From JAUIIK01 sp963745675 (GTDB lineage Bacteria > Chloroflexota > Chloroflexia > Thermomicrobiales > CFX8), in contig CAVUYM010000012.1 in the NCBI GenBank assembly GCA_963745675.1, positions 310,001 through 374,000 of the forward strand: DNA of 64,000 nucleotides. Reading direction: 5' to 3'. A model generated the notes under the pieces. That model did not search any database and was not told the DNA's origin. It saw nothing but the letters and a program-made list of their open reading frames with translations. Numbering within the stretch: position 1 is the stretch's first letter; each line of letters starts with the position of its first letter. The position numbers were made by a program, and so were the translations under genes. Positions 48,824-57,698 of this stretch are shown here, in pieces.

Positions 48824-49036
48824 CTACGGAGCAACCGTCGGCGCTATCTCGTTGATCGCTTCCTCTGCGCCCCTCAATTCGACCACGCCAAGCGCCCAGA
48901 GCAGGATGACGAAGAGGAATGCTGCCGCGACGACGCCGAGCGGGCTGACTCCCCAGCCGCGGCTATAGGGCCAGGCTGGTATTGCTGCGATGAGGGCAAA
49001 GAGCAGCACGATCAATAGAATTGCCCACAGGGTCAT
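48824..49036 (-). CDS. DUF3309-like small membrane protein
   Basis: 70 residues from an ATG with GGAGGAAG 3-4 bases upstream. Two helices flank 'IPAWPYSRGWGVSPLG', the signature of DUF3309 proteins. Unlike the short form at 52376, it has a C-terminal tail 'GVVELRGAEEAINEIAPTVAP'. The same tail pattern ends the next gene upstream. 15 bases separate the two coding regions, so they are probably co-transcribed. Confidence 0.75.
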   Translation of the reverse strand: MTLWAILLIVLLFALIAAIPAWPYSRGWGVSPLGVVAAAFLFVILLWALGVVELRGAEEAINEIAPTVAP

Positions 49037-49051
49037 GACTTCCTCCTCTCT

Positions 49052-49279
49052 TTACGGAGCCGCTGTCGGATTGACTGCGTCGCTCGCGCCACCGAGGTCA
49101 ATGACCCCGCTTCCGAACGCCGCAACGATCAGGATGATGACGACCGCGATCAAGACGATCCAGAGCAGTTGTGCCGTGAAGAAGCTGGCCGCTGCGGCGC
49201 CTTCTTCAGCTGCAACCTCACGCTCATACCGGGGCTCATCCTGTTCGACGTGTACGTGGATGTCCTGACGTTCTGACAT
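49052..49279 (-). CDS. Small single-pass membrane protein sharing a tail with its neighbour
   Basis: 75 residues with AGGAG before the ATG at 49279. An acidic hydrophilic N-terminus (MSERQDIHVHVEQDEPRYEREVAAEEG) is followed by one long helix (FFTAQLLWIVLIAVVIILIVAA) and the tail 'GSGVIDLGGASDAVNPTAAP', which parallels 'GVVELRGAEEAINEIAPTVAP' next door. I do not recognise the family. Confidence 0.65.
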   Translation of the reverse strand: MSERQDIHVHVEQDEPRYEREVAAEEGAAAASFFTAQLLWIVLIAVVIILIVAAFGSGVIDLGGASDAVNPTAAP

Positions 49280-49312
49280 GGACTCACTCCTTCCCTCAAT
49301 CCGCGCCGGTGT

Positions 49313-49693
49313 CTACTGCGACCAGTAGGGTTCCTGGCCGTAGTGGGCGTGAATGCTCTCGCCCCATGCGCGGTCGGCAACATCGGGCCAGTTGTCCTTG
49401 TCGAAGCCGGGCGCATCCTCCAGGGTCTGTCGACTGACATCGAGAATGAACTCATGATTGGGCGGGTCCAGAGCCAGCGATTCCATCGGGACGGCAAAGT
49501 ACTTGTCGCCCATACCGAGGAACCCACCGAACGAAACCACAGCGTAGGCGACCCGGTTATGATCCAGATCGATCATCAACTCTTCGATCTTGCCGAGGTC
49601 TTCGCCAGCGGTATTGCGGACTGAATCCCCAATGATGGTTGTTGCAGAGAGGACATGCGTGCGCAGTCTCGTCTGATCCGTTGTAGATGCCAT
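49313..49693 (-). CDS. PRC-barrel domain protein
   Basis: 126 residues. 'SATTIIGDSVRNTAGEDLGKIEELMIDLDHNRVAYAVVSFGGFLGMGDKYFAVPMESLAL' is a typical PRC-barrel. A C-terminal segment with Trp/Pro (DNWPDVADRAWGESIHAHYGQEPYW) follows. Soluble, of the family found with envelope and desiccation or osmotic stress genes. It heads a run of small genes in the same direction, spaced 33 bases from the next. Confidence 0.85.
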   Translation of the reverse strand: MASTTDQTRLRTHVLSATTIIGDSVRNTAGEDLGKIEELMIDLDHNRVAYAVVSFGGFLGMGDKYFAVPMESLALDPPNHEFILDVSRQTLEDAPGFDKDNWPDVADRAWGESIHAHYGQEPYWSQ

Positions 49694-49984
49694 TGTCTCG
49701 TCTCGCTTTCTTGCTATTCATTGCTGCCGTGCTGCAATCCAGCGCGGCGTTTCGTACACCAAAAGAGTAGGGTAGGTACTTTGCCGATGATATGCATCGA
49801 TACACAATGACGCGGTATACATCCGGGCACGACAGTGAAATGAATCATTATGTCGTTTGGAATTCGCCACCACAGCAGAGGTGGTTCTACTCTTGCTCAA
49901 TTTGCGTAAACCTCCTGATGCTTCACGTCCGCCCGTTTGCTTCATTGGCAGGGCTATATGCGGTTGGAAACGAGGAGAGAGTAG

Positions 49985-50846
49985 TTGGCTGAAGTGCCGC
50001 TGACACCGCGTATGTTGAACATCCTTCGAACGGCTTCTCTCAATGGCCACAGCTGTTTCACTCCCGGAGACTTCTGTTACCGCTGGCAGACTGAAACAAG
50101 TGCAGGTGCGCCAGTTGAGATCCGGATTTGGCGCGATGAGGTAGGCCGAGAGATTGCTTTCGGCTGGTTGAGTGGCGATCACCTGCATATCGTTTCGAAC
50201 GACGAATCGGAGTAGCCTGGTCGAAGAGATCATCGTTTGGGGCGAGCGTCGTCTACGGGCACAGGGTATCGAGCGCAATCTGCGCATCCCGATCGACGGG
50301 CGGGCGAGGGGTTGGCGGACGATCCTGACGCAAAAGGGCTATCAGCCTTCTGAACCTACCCTCATCCAACGCTCCTGTTCGCTGGATGCGGTCACGAGCG
50401 CTCAGTCTTTGCCCGGCAATTACCGCCTCAGTCACGTCCAGAACGCAGCGCAGCTAACTGGCTGGGCGACTGCATATGAAGACGCCTTCGCGCCGGAAGT
50501 GATGACCAGCGACATTCACCGGTCGGTTAGCCTGAGTCCTCTCTACCGGCCCGAACTTGACCTGATTGCGTGCAACGGGGATGGTGTGGTCGTGGCCTTT
50601 GCGTTGGCCTGGTTCGATCCCGAGTCGGCTTCCGGGACCTTCGAACCGGTCGGTTGCGTTCCCGCTCACCAGCGCAAGGGGCTCTCGCGAGCGTTGATGA
50701 GCGAAGGATTGCAGCGGCTGAAGCTGCTCGGGGCGCAACGCGCTTTCGTGACGACAACACGCGGTCGCATAGCCGCGGGCAGTCTGTACGAATCAGTTGG
50801 GTTCCGTGTTGAAGCGAATTTCCAGACCTGGAGCAAACTCCTTTAG
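49985..50846 (+). pseudogene. GNAT-family N-acetyltransferase, frame-broken
   Basis: Begins at a TTG (49985) after GAGGAGAG. The first frame 'MAEVPLTPRMLNILRTASLNGHSC' ends at a TAG (50213-50215) and the second continues as SSLVEEIIVWGERRLRAQGIERN. One surplus G near 50209 explains it. The C-terminal half holds the acetyl-CoA motif A: EPVGCVPAHQRKGLSRALM. About 286 residues with a double-GNAT-like length if repaired. Acceptor unknown. Its stop overlaps the stop of the convergent regulator gene by 4 bases. Confidence 0.78.
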
Positions 50847-52121
50847 GAGTCCGTCTCCTTCACACGCGGCGGCAGCTCTGCCAGTACGACCGGTTCCTCG
50901 ATGAATTCGCTGACTTCGTTTCCCGCTTCTTGCAAGCCCTCGATGACTGCATCGGAAGGTTCGTCTTCAATCGAGGTAGAGAAGAAGGCCATGAGGCCAA
51001 TCACTGCTTCATCAAGCATCAACGGCACCATCAGCACAGAACGGATCTCGACGGCGTCGACGAGGCCCGCGAGCAGCGACTCAGGTTCTTGTTGGATATC
51101 AGTGACATAGATCGGATCACCCTGGCGGATCGACATCCCGCCAAATTCATCATCAAGCGGGATACTCAAACTGGCGATTGCTATCTGGAGGTTGTGAAAA
51201 CTCTGCGGACTTGGCAATTTCCAAATCCCGCTCGATGCCAGACGATTTGTGCGTTCGTCCAGCAAAAAGACGTGCCCAATGGGCCAGCCCAGCCGCTCAC
51301 AGAGAACGTGCAGCGCCCGCTCAACACCGTCCCGGACCGGTACCGTTGCCGTGGCGGCGAAGACCATTCCTCTTGGGTGAGCCAGCGTACTGATTTCTTG
51401 CATGTATTCGGCAGGCGCGAGTTGCTGGCGCTCGGGGTCGTCATCTCCCTTTTCACCATTTTGCGCCTGTTGCATGCGTTGCCAGTGGGCATACCAGAGA
51501 GCCGCCTGGCCGCGGTCGCGCAGATCTAGCTTGCCCAGGATATTGTGAATGTGGTTCTTGACGGTGCCCTCTTGAATGAAGAGGGCTTCACCAATCTTGG
51601 CGTTGCTCTTGCCTTCAGCGGCCTCAGCGAGCACTTCCATCTCGCGGTCGGTGAGGTCGTGCTGGCCGTCGCCCGTCGTCAGCGGCGAGCCGAGTTCTGC
51701 CGAGAGCTGGATCATCTGTTTGATGACCAGGTTGGCTAATGTCGGGTCGATGACCGCTCCACCGCTATGGACGGTCTTCAGAATCCCGACCAGTTCCTGA
51801 AAGCTACTCGACCCTTCGACGTGACCAACGGCTCCCGCCTCTATATATGGAAGAACGTGTTGCGGAAATTCGGGCGCCTGAACGACAACGATGCGGACAT
51901 CGGGGAACTGCTCATGCACGTCGCTGACGAAGTCGAGTGGAGGTTCCGGAAACTGGGCATCAAGCAAGATGATGTCCGAGATGCTTCGCAGCTGCGACAG
52001 TTGCTTCGCTTAGATCATTGCGGATCTTGGCGATTTCGATGTCATCCACAGAAGCCAGGGCCCGACTAAGAGAATCACCGAGCAATTGATTCGGCGTCAC
52101 AATCGTTACCCTGATAGGCAT
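50843..52121 (-). pseudogene. Response-regulator-like protein REC-LuxR HTH-GAF, frame-broken
   Basis: ATG at 52121 with GGAGG upstream opens 'MPIRVTIVTPNQLLGDSLSRALASVDDIEI', a receiver start. A surplus base near 52005 breaks it, and 'SDIILLDAQFPEPPLDF' (receiver Asp) continues from the other frame. 'HDLTDREMEVLAEAAEGKSNAKIGEALFIQEGTVKNHIHNILGKL' is a complete LuxR HTH. A C-terminal GAF-like domain follows ('FAATATVPVRDGVERALHVLCERLGWPIGHVFLLDE' to 'VLMVPLMLDEAVIGLMAFFS'). The HTH between the two sensory parts is unusual. About 425 residues if repaired. Ligand and genes controlled are unknown. Confidence 0.78.
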
Positions 52122-52375
52122 TCCGCAACCTCCGCCAATGATTTTCCAGCCTTGGCATGTCCAGAGGCTATGGAGTCAGTTCCGGGTTATTCCACGACTC
52201 GTCAAGCAAGGTTGGCCCCGCAAGCACATGATTCCACGTTATACCCCAGACTCCATCCCGTGTCTATGCAGAGATCGGTTGTGACTCCGAATTGTCTCCG
52301 AGACACTTAAGGTGTAGTCCATCGCACATTTGCGATCGATCTTTTCGATCGAATATGAACCTGAAAGAGAGAACA

Positions 52376-52528
52376 ATGGGCTTAATACTCGTCATTATTC
52401 TGGTGCTCTTGCTACTTGCCGTGATTCCAGCCTGGCCGCATAGCCGCAGTTGGGGTCCCGCGCCGGGTGGGCTTATCGGAACAATCCTCATCGTCGTTCT
52501 GATTCTCTGGCTTCTGGGTGTCCTGTAG
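52376..52528 (+). CDS. DUF3309-type small membrane protein
   Basis: 50 residues, MGLILVIILVLLLLAVIP followed by AWPHSRSWGPAPGGL and a second helix. GAGAGA precedes the ATG by 3-4 bases. It is the short relative of the protein at 48824-49036. The function of DUF3309 is not known to me. The MgtC gene follows 47 bases later in the same direction. Confidence 0.75.
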   Translation: MGLILVIILVLLLLAVIPAWPHSRSWGPAPGGLIGTILIVVLILWLLGVL

Positions 52529-52575
52529 CGTGACGCCTTGCCTTGATGGAGATAGACGGCATCACGGCATCGTAG

Positions 52576-53013
52576 ATGACCGAAGTTGAAGGTCTCATCC
52601 GTATCGCGCTCGCGGTGATGTTTGGGGCCGCCATTGGTTTCGATCGAGAGGCCCATTCAGTCAGCGCCGGGTTGCGCACCCATATTCTGGTGGCGCTCGG
52701 CGCTGCAACCTTCACCGTGCTGGGTATCCAGATTGTGGATTCTCCGATGTTCGAATCGAGTAACGTGACTCTTGACCCCTCCAGGATCATCCAGGCGGCC
52801 ATCACTGGCATCGGTTTCCTCGGCGGCGCGATCGTTTTTCGTGATGACGATCGCGCACGCAATGTGACGACTGCTGCCGGAATCTGGGCTGTGACCGGAG
52901 TCGGCATCGCCGTTGGCCTCGGCTACTACGTGCTAGCCACTGGTGTCACCTTGCTCGTTCTTTCAGTCCTCTATCTCCTCAAGTTGCTAAAGCGACAGGC
53001 TGAAGATTGGTAA
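52576..53013 (+). CDS. MgtC/SapB-family membrane protein
   Basis: 145 residues with four or five helices. 'IRIALAVMFGAAIGFDREAHSVSAGLRTHILVALGAATFTVLG' and 'IQAAITGIGFLGGAIVFRDDDRARNVTTAAGIWAVTGVGIAVGLGYY' are the full MgtC motif set. It lacks the C-terminal ACT-like extension of Salmonella MgtC, as usual in SapB-length members. Linked to Mg2+ limitation or control of the membrane ATPase in other bacteria. Convergent with the YceI gene. Confidence 0.9.
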   Translation: MTEVEGLIRIALAVMFGAAIGFDREAHSVSAGLRTHILVALGAATFTVLGIQIVDSPMFESSNVTLDPSRIIQAAITGIGFLGGAIVFRDDDRARNVTTAAGIWAVTGVGIAVGLGYYVLATGVTLLVLSVLYLLKLLKRQAEDW

Positions 53014-53098
53014 TCATTGCGACGAAGGCCTGTGAGTAACGTTGCTATACGCGCCCATAGGGTGGCGCACATGCGAAGTGAACCTTCCACTCTGGATG

Positions 53099-53866
53099 CT
53101 ATCCAGCCCGTTCGAGAACCAGTTGTAGCTCCATCGTCCCGTGGTCATCAACGGCTAGCGCGATACGCGTAGTAGGTGCGGTGATCCCGTAGTCGGCCAA
53201 CTCTATTTCCAACGAACCGACGATTACGAGCGTCCCAGCGATATATTGAGCTTCCATTGGAATCTCGACTGCCTGAGTGGTGCCGTGGAGGGTCAGGTCG
53301 CCGATCGCGACGACCGAATAGATCGCACCATCGGTCAGCTCGCCGCCGAGATCGATCGGCTGTGACAGAGCGAATGTCGCCGTCGGATAGCTAGCCGTCT
53401 CCAGCCCTCGATTCTGAAGCGTCCGATCGCGCCGGCTATCGTTGCTCGTCAGTTCCTGCAGATTTGCCTCGATCATCGCGCTCTCGACTGTTGGCCCAGA
53501 GATCGTGATGGTGCCAGTCACTGATGAGGTGCGCCCAACTGTCACCGTCGTGCCGATTGTCGCCAGTTCTTCACCTATGCGATAGCCAACGAAGGTCTCT
53601 GAGCCAGCGGCAACCGTCCAGTTCGTAGTGGTTCCACTTTCGCTTGAATCAGCTCCCGCGCCGCTTGCATCGGTTTCGGCTGCGGTTGCCGCTCCGGTAT
53701 CGCTTTCTGCCGTCGGAGTCCCGATCGAAGCGATTGCTTCCTGCAGCGATACTGGCGCTGGCGCATCGTTGTTCAGGAAGATCGCCCAAATCCCGACACT
53801 CGCCGCAACGATCAGGGCGCCAGCAATGACGATGGCGCCTATGACCTTACGTTGGGACACGTTCAT
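53099..53866 (-). CDS. YceI-domain protein, membrane-anchored
   Basis: The ATG at 53866 follows GAGGAA with good spacing; a longer open frame to 54097 lacks one. 255 residues: an N-terminal anchor helix (KVIGAIVIAGALIVAASVGIWAIF), a Ser/Thr/Ala-rich linker, then a YceI lipocalin-like barrel ('NWTVAAGSETFVGYRIGEEL', 'SVTGTITISGPTVESAMIEANLQELTSNDSRRDRTL', 'IGDLTLHGTTQAVEIPM'). The family binds isoprenoid-like lipids outside the membrane. Lies downstream of the two-component genes in the same direction. Confidence 0.87.
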   Translation of the reverse strand: MNVSQRKVIGAIVIAGALIVAASVGIWAIFLNNDAPAPVSLQEAIASIGTPTAESDTGAATAAETDASGAGADSSESGTTTNWTVAAGSETFVGYRIGEELATIGTTVTVGRTSSVTGTITISGPTVESAMIEANLQELTSNDSRRDRTLQNRGLETASYPTATFALSQPIDLGGELTDGAIYSVVAIGDLTLHGTTQAVEIPMEAQYIAGTLVIVGSLEIELADYGITAPTTRIALAVDDHGTMELQLVLERAG

Positions 53867-54193
53867 CTCGAGTTCCTCAGTTCCACCCGTAGGGGCTTGC
53901 TTCGATTTAATAGCGAGGCGGCCGGAGAAGGGGGATGCTCCCCGGCTGCCTCGCCCTCTGTCATATAGAACCAACTGATACTGAGAGTATTCTGAGAGTC
54001 GACTGAGTCTGACATCGGAATGGGCTGAAGCGTCAACTCGCACCTGAACCTCAACAGCTGTATAGCGGCGTTTCGGGACAAAAGAAGACAGACGCAAGAT
54101 GACGCGGGGATAGAAGCCAAATTAGTGACGTGAGGGAAGTGGTTCGTCGTGGAGAAATCGGCATCCCAGCGTGATTGCGCCTCTAGTGAAAGG
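53867..54193. other. Intergenic, nothing recognised
   Basis: About 330 bases between the histidine kinase stop and the YceI start. A minus-strand open frame runs through most of it without a ribosome site or family resemblance. Confidence 0.35.
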
Positions 54194-55759
54194 CTAGTCT
54201 GCGAGCGACTTGGCCAGCTTGCGATCTGCTGCCTCATCATGACTTGAGGAGTCGGGGACGAAGCGAGTCAGTTTGACGGTGAACGTAGCGCCCTCTCCGG
54301 GCTCTGTGTCCAGCTGAATCTCGCCGCCATGCGCTTCGACGATCGAGGTGACGATCGAGAGGCCAAGGCCGACACCACCGCTCGAGCGAGCGCGGGACGT
54401 ATCGGCGCGATAGAAGCGGTCGAAGATTCGCTCAACGTCCTCGCCACCGATACCTGGCCCCTCATCGGCAACGGTCAAGCTGACGCTGTCGCCGAGCGAG
54501 CGCACAGTGACAGCGACTGGCGTGCCGGGCGGGGTATGGATCCGGGCGTTGGCCAGGAGATTCTCAGCGACCTGCTTGAGGCGGTCGGCGTCGCCGACAA
54601 CCAGAGCCTCTTCATCATGTTCGTAGCTGATTGGCTGATTGGGAGCGCTGGCCTGGGCATCCATCACCGCGTCTGCCACGAGTTTGACCAGATCAACCGG
54701 CTCCGAACGCAGTGGACGGCCCTGATCGAGCCGGGCAAGCAGCAGCAGATCCTCGACGAGATGGCCCATGCGCGTGCCTTCGGACTCGATGCGGCCCATC
54801 ACCCGGGCTGTCTCCTTTGGCGTTGAGACGGCACCGCTGCGGTAGAGCTCGGCGTAGCCACGGATTGATGTCAACGGCGTTCGTAGCTCGTGCGACGCAT
54901 CGGCAACGAACTGGCGCAGGCGGCGCTCGGATTCCTCCTTCGCTGCGAAGGAAGATTCGATGCGGCTGAGCATGGCGTTCAAGGCCCGCCCAAGCGAGCC
55001 GACCTCATTACGTTCGTCCTCGATGTCGACGCGCTGGGAGAGATCGCCGCCGGCAATCAGGCCGGCCGTTTCAATCATCGAATCGATCGGGGCGAGAGAT
55101 TGGCGAATGACGAACCAGACGAGCCCGGTCATCGTTAGCAGTACGAGGGCCCCAACGACGGAGATGATGAGTGTGAGATTACGAATCGTCGCCTCAACGT
55201 CATCGAGCGGAATGGCAACAATACTAATATCGTTAACCGGATTGATCTGTGCCAGCACCCGATAATCGAGATCTCCTTCAACCGCTTTTGCGGAGAAAAT
55301 GTCGTTAGTCTTCGCCTCAAGCTCCTGGAAGTCATATCCGGATAGATCGGGGAGTGGGTCGGGGTCATCGACAAAGCCAGACGGCTGAACGTTGACCATG
55401 CGTCCGTCGCGCAGCACCGTCATGACAGCGGTGCTGCGTTTCACGATCTGTTCGTCAGCGGGATCAAGTGGGCCCCCGGACCCGCCATCCTCCGAGGGTG
55501 GAGACTGGTTGCCATTTTGCCCAGCCTGAGCTGGGAGATTGCCAGGCGATGCCTGAAGCCCGGGAGGTCGCAGGCCTTGATTGCGATTGCCGGCGGCATC
55601 TTTACCCTTGGTCTGCACGGCGAAAAGCGTGTCATCGACGCGATCAATCATCCCCGCCCGTGTCGAATGGACGGTTATGACGCCGGTAACGACAAAGGCG
55701 GCAGCGACCAGGATGCTGATGATGATAACCAGGCGTACCTTGATCGACACGGGCCTCAA
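54194..55759 (-). CDS. Membrane sensor histidine kinase (HAMP, HisKA, HATPase)
   Basis: 521 residues. First helix at about 9-31 (VRLVIIISILVAAAFVVTGVITV), an external region with a Gly/Pro/Gln-rich stretch, second helix at about 190-215, then HAMP, the H-box DASHELRTPLTSIRGY, the N-box ENLLANARIHTP, and G-boxes VADEGPGIGGEDVERIFDRFYR and SGGVGLGLSIV. All catalytic features are intact. Start ATG overlaps the response-regulator stop by 4 bases (55756-55759), so the two are translated together. The signal is unknown. Confidence 0.92.
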   Translation of the reverse strand: MRPVSIKVRLVIIISILVAAAFVVTGVITVHSTRAGMIDRVDDTLFAVQTKGKDAAGNRNQGLRPPGLQASPGNLPAQAGQNGNQSPPSEDGGSGGPLDPADEQIVKRSTAVMTVLRDGRMVNVQPSGFVDDPDPLPDLSGYDFQELEAKTNDIFSAKAVEGDLDYRVLAQINPVNDISIVAIPLDDVEATIRNLTLIISVVGALVLLTMTGLVWFVIRQSLAPIDSMIETAGLIAGGDLSQRVDIEDERNEVGSLGRALNAMLSRIESSFAAKEESERRLRQFVADASHELRTPLTSIRGYAELYRSGAVSTPKETARVMGRIESEGTRMGHLVEDLLLLARLDQGRPLRSEPVDLVKLVADAVMDAQASAPNQPISYEHDEEALVVGDADRLKQVAENLLANARIHTPPGTPVAVTVRSLGDSVSLTVADEGPGIGGEDVERIFDRFYRADTSRARSSGGVGLGLSIVTSIVEAHGGEIQLDTEPGEGATFTVKLTRFVPDSSSHDEAADRKLAKSLAD

Positions 55760-56521
55760 CTCTCGTTGACGCGTAATGAGTAGCCGACTCCACGAACGGT
55801 CTGAATAAGTTTGGGTTCCTGATCGTCGATCTTACGCCGGAGATAGCTGATATAGGTTTCGACGACGTTGGCATCTCCATCGAAATCGTACTGCCAGACG
55901 TGATCGAGAATCTGGAATTTTGAGACGACCCGTTCAGCATTGAGCATGAGATAGCGCAACAAGCGAAACTCGGTCGGCGATAAATGCACCAGCTGACCAT
56001 TGCGCCAAACCCGGTGCGCCTCTTCATCGAGTTCAAGATCCTGATAGCTACGGCGGTTAGGGGCACTGTTGCTCGTCGCCTGCGTCCGCCACAGGACGGC
56101 ACGGATACGTGCGACGAGTTCTTCGAGGCTGAAGGGTTTCGTCACATAGTCATCACCGCCGCGGGTGAACCCCCGAAGCTTGTCCTCATGCTCATCGCGT
56201 GCCGTTAGGAAGATGACTGGAACGTAGTCGTCGTTGGCGCGCAGGCGCTGACAGACCTCGAAACCGTCGAGGCCCGGCATCATGACATCGAGCAAGATCA
56301 GGTGTGGCATAAAGTGGGACGCCTCGGCCAGAGCCTCGCGTCCGTTCGACGCCGTCTGTACCTCGAAACCAATAAAGCGCAATGCTGTCGCCAGGAGATC
56401 TGGTTATCGACTCTTCGTCGTCGACCACCAGAATGCGCTGCTTGTCTTCCTCCAAGTTGTCAGTTGTCCTGGTTGCGCTTTCGGCCGCATTGAGCCATCG
56501 TCCCGTTCCATGTTCAATCAC
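55756..56521 (-). pseudogene. OmpR/PhoB-type response regulator, frame-broken near the N-terminus
   Basis: 'QRILVVDDEESIT' (acidic pocket) is read in one frame from an upstream start at 56521. One surplus A near 56400 puts the rest, 'DLLATALRFIGFEVQTASNGREAL', in the next frame. That frame holds the phosphorylation Asp (LLDVMMPGLDGFEV), the Lys (TKPF) and a winged-helix domain ('SPTEFRLLRYLMLNAERVVSKFQILDHVW' to 'VETYISYLRRKID'). The protein is a standard partner for the overlapping kinase. The exact start is uncertain; a TTG just before 'EEDKQR' is another option. Confidence 0.88.
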
Positions 56522-56581
56522 TATGAAACCATGTCTGCCTGAGAGAATCCTGTGAATTCGCCGGAAGAGAAACAGCGATTT

Positions 56582-56618
56582 CCCGCCGCCGGAGGCGTGG
56601 GGAACCTCCAGCGGCGGG
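56582..56618 (-). terminator. GC-rich hairpin between two minus-strand genes
   Basis: CCCGCCGC + C/A mismatch + GGAGG pairs with CCTCC + GCGGCGGG around a 9-base loop. It lies 33 bases after the stop of the 56652-57177 gene. No T-run follows on that strand. Confidence 0.45.
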
Positions 56619-56651
56619 TTGTTCTGTCAGACTGTCGTCATCTGGCCGATG

Positions 56652-57177
56652 TTAGATCGTATCGGCGGTGGTTTCCTCTCCAGTTTCTTCCTGATTGCAA
56701 CCAGGGCCAACAGGCTTAGCCAGGCCCTCGCGGTCAACCAGCGATTCCGTCTTCGCTTCCATCTCCGTCGCGAGCTCGTTCGGCGCGTTCCTGGGTTATG
56801 GATCCGTCTGCAACGCGTTCGTCCAGGTGCGCTTGAGCCGCAGCGATGATTGCACTAACCAGTTCATCCCGGCCGACGCCATTGTCTGCTGCGTAGGTCG
56901 CCAGACTTGCGCCTTCCAGAAGAGCGGTGTGTACATCGTCTGCGCTCGTGCCCGTGAGCTCCGCGGTTATCTCCACCGCCTGATGTGCGCCGATGCGTCC
57001 ATCGGCTCCACGACGTCCCTCGTGGGTTGTTTCCGTCGTTGGTGATGCATCCTCCTGCGCAGTCTGTGCTCCAACCAGATTGGGCAACAGCGCGAAGGCC
57101 AGCAGCGCGCCAGCGAGTATGAGCACGCCGCCGGTAATCAGGCGGGCGAGAGGAGATGGTCCAGTTCGAGTCGTCAT
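56652..57177 (-). pseudogene. Secreted or anchored helical-repeat protein, frame-broken
   Basis: The ATG at 57177 (MTTRTGPSPLARLITGGVLILAGALLAFALLP) has GAAAGG 9 bases upstream and begins a signal or anchor helix. 'EITAELTGTSADDVHTALLEGASLATYAADNGVGRDELVSAIIAAAQAHLDERVADGSITQERA' is a short helical module seen in many secreted actinobacterial and chloroflexal proteins. The first frame ends at 56734, but removing one surplus base near 56783 gives the expected continuation 'NELATEMEAKTESLVDREG' to a TAA at 56652. Function unknown. Confidence 0.65.
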
Positions 57178-57357
57178 TGACATCATCCTTTCTGACTCGA
57201 CGGTCGAGTCTTTCGGACCTGGAGCGGCCATCGCTCCATAGGCCTATACATAGTCAAGCGGTCAAGTCTGAGAAGTTTCTGTGAATTCGCTGGTGCATTC
57301 GTAGGAATTGCCGCCCGGATTCGTTTCTTCCACCAAATTGAACGTACGTCTCCTGTT

Positions 57358-57520
57358 TCTGTCCAGATCAGACACCCAAAGGGTGTCATCCCGAAGCTTG
57401 TCGAGGGATCTACGTCCAATATCATCAAACGAGCGAGGAACAAGATCTTTCGTACCCACGCGGTGGGTGCCCAGCTGCGCTCCGCTCAAGATGAGACCGA
57501 GGTTGCCCATGGTTGATCTT
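57358..57520. repeat. Likely dispersed non-coding element
   Basis: The stretch has segments such as GGGTGTCATCCCGAAGCTTG and GCGCTCCGCTCAAGATGAGA that I associate with dispersed intergenic repeats, plus small hairpins (ACCCAAAGGGT; ACCCACGCGGTGGGT). No credible protein is encoded. Copy number cannot be judged from one window. Confidence 0.35.
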
Positions 57521-57572
57521 TCCGGCCTAAAGGTGCTCATTGCCGACCGAGCCACGATAACTACCTTGAATT

Positions 57573-57673
57573 AGGAGGAACAAGTGCCGCCCAGATTGCA
57601 CGCCAACAGCGCGCGGAACAATTCCGCGCGCTGTTGGCGTCCGATGATATCGAGATTAAGTGAGGCCTCTTGA
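57573..57673 (+). other. 19-bp perfect hairpin within a possible 29-codon leader frame
   Basis: 57600-57618 pairs perfectly with 57622-57640 around a CAA loop. It is preceded by AGGAGGAA (57573-57580) and a GTG (57584) that opens a 29-codon frame ending at 57673. No T-run follows. It lies 26 bases beyond the end of the convergent diguanylate cyclase gene, so a terminator or a leader-type regulatory element are the options. Confidence 0.4.
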
Positions 57674-57698
57674 CGTCAGTCCAAACCCACGGGCATGA

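Noticed and set aside
53867..54097. N-terminal extension of the YceI protein
   Set aside because: The extension has no ribosome site and would put a hydrophilic stretch before the anchor helix; the ATG at 53866 has GAGGAA upstream.
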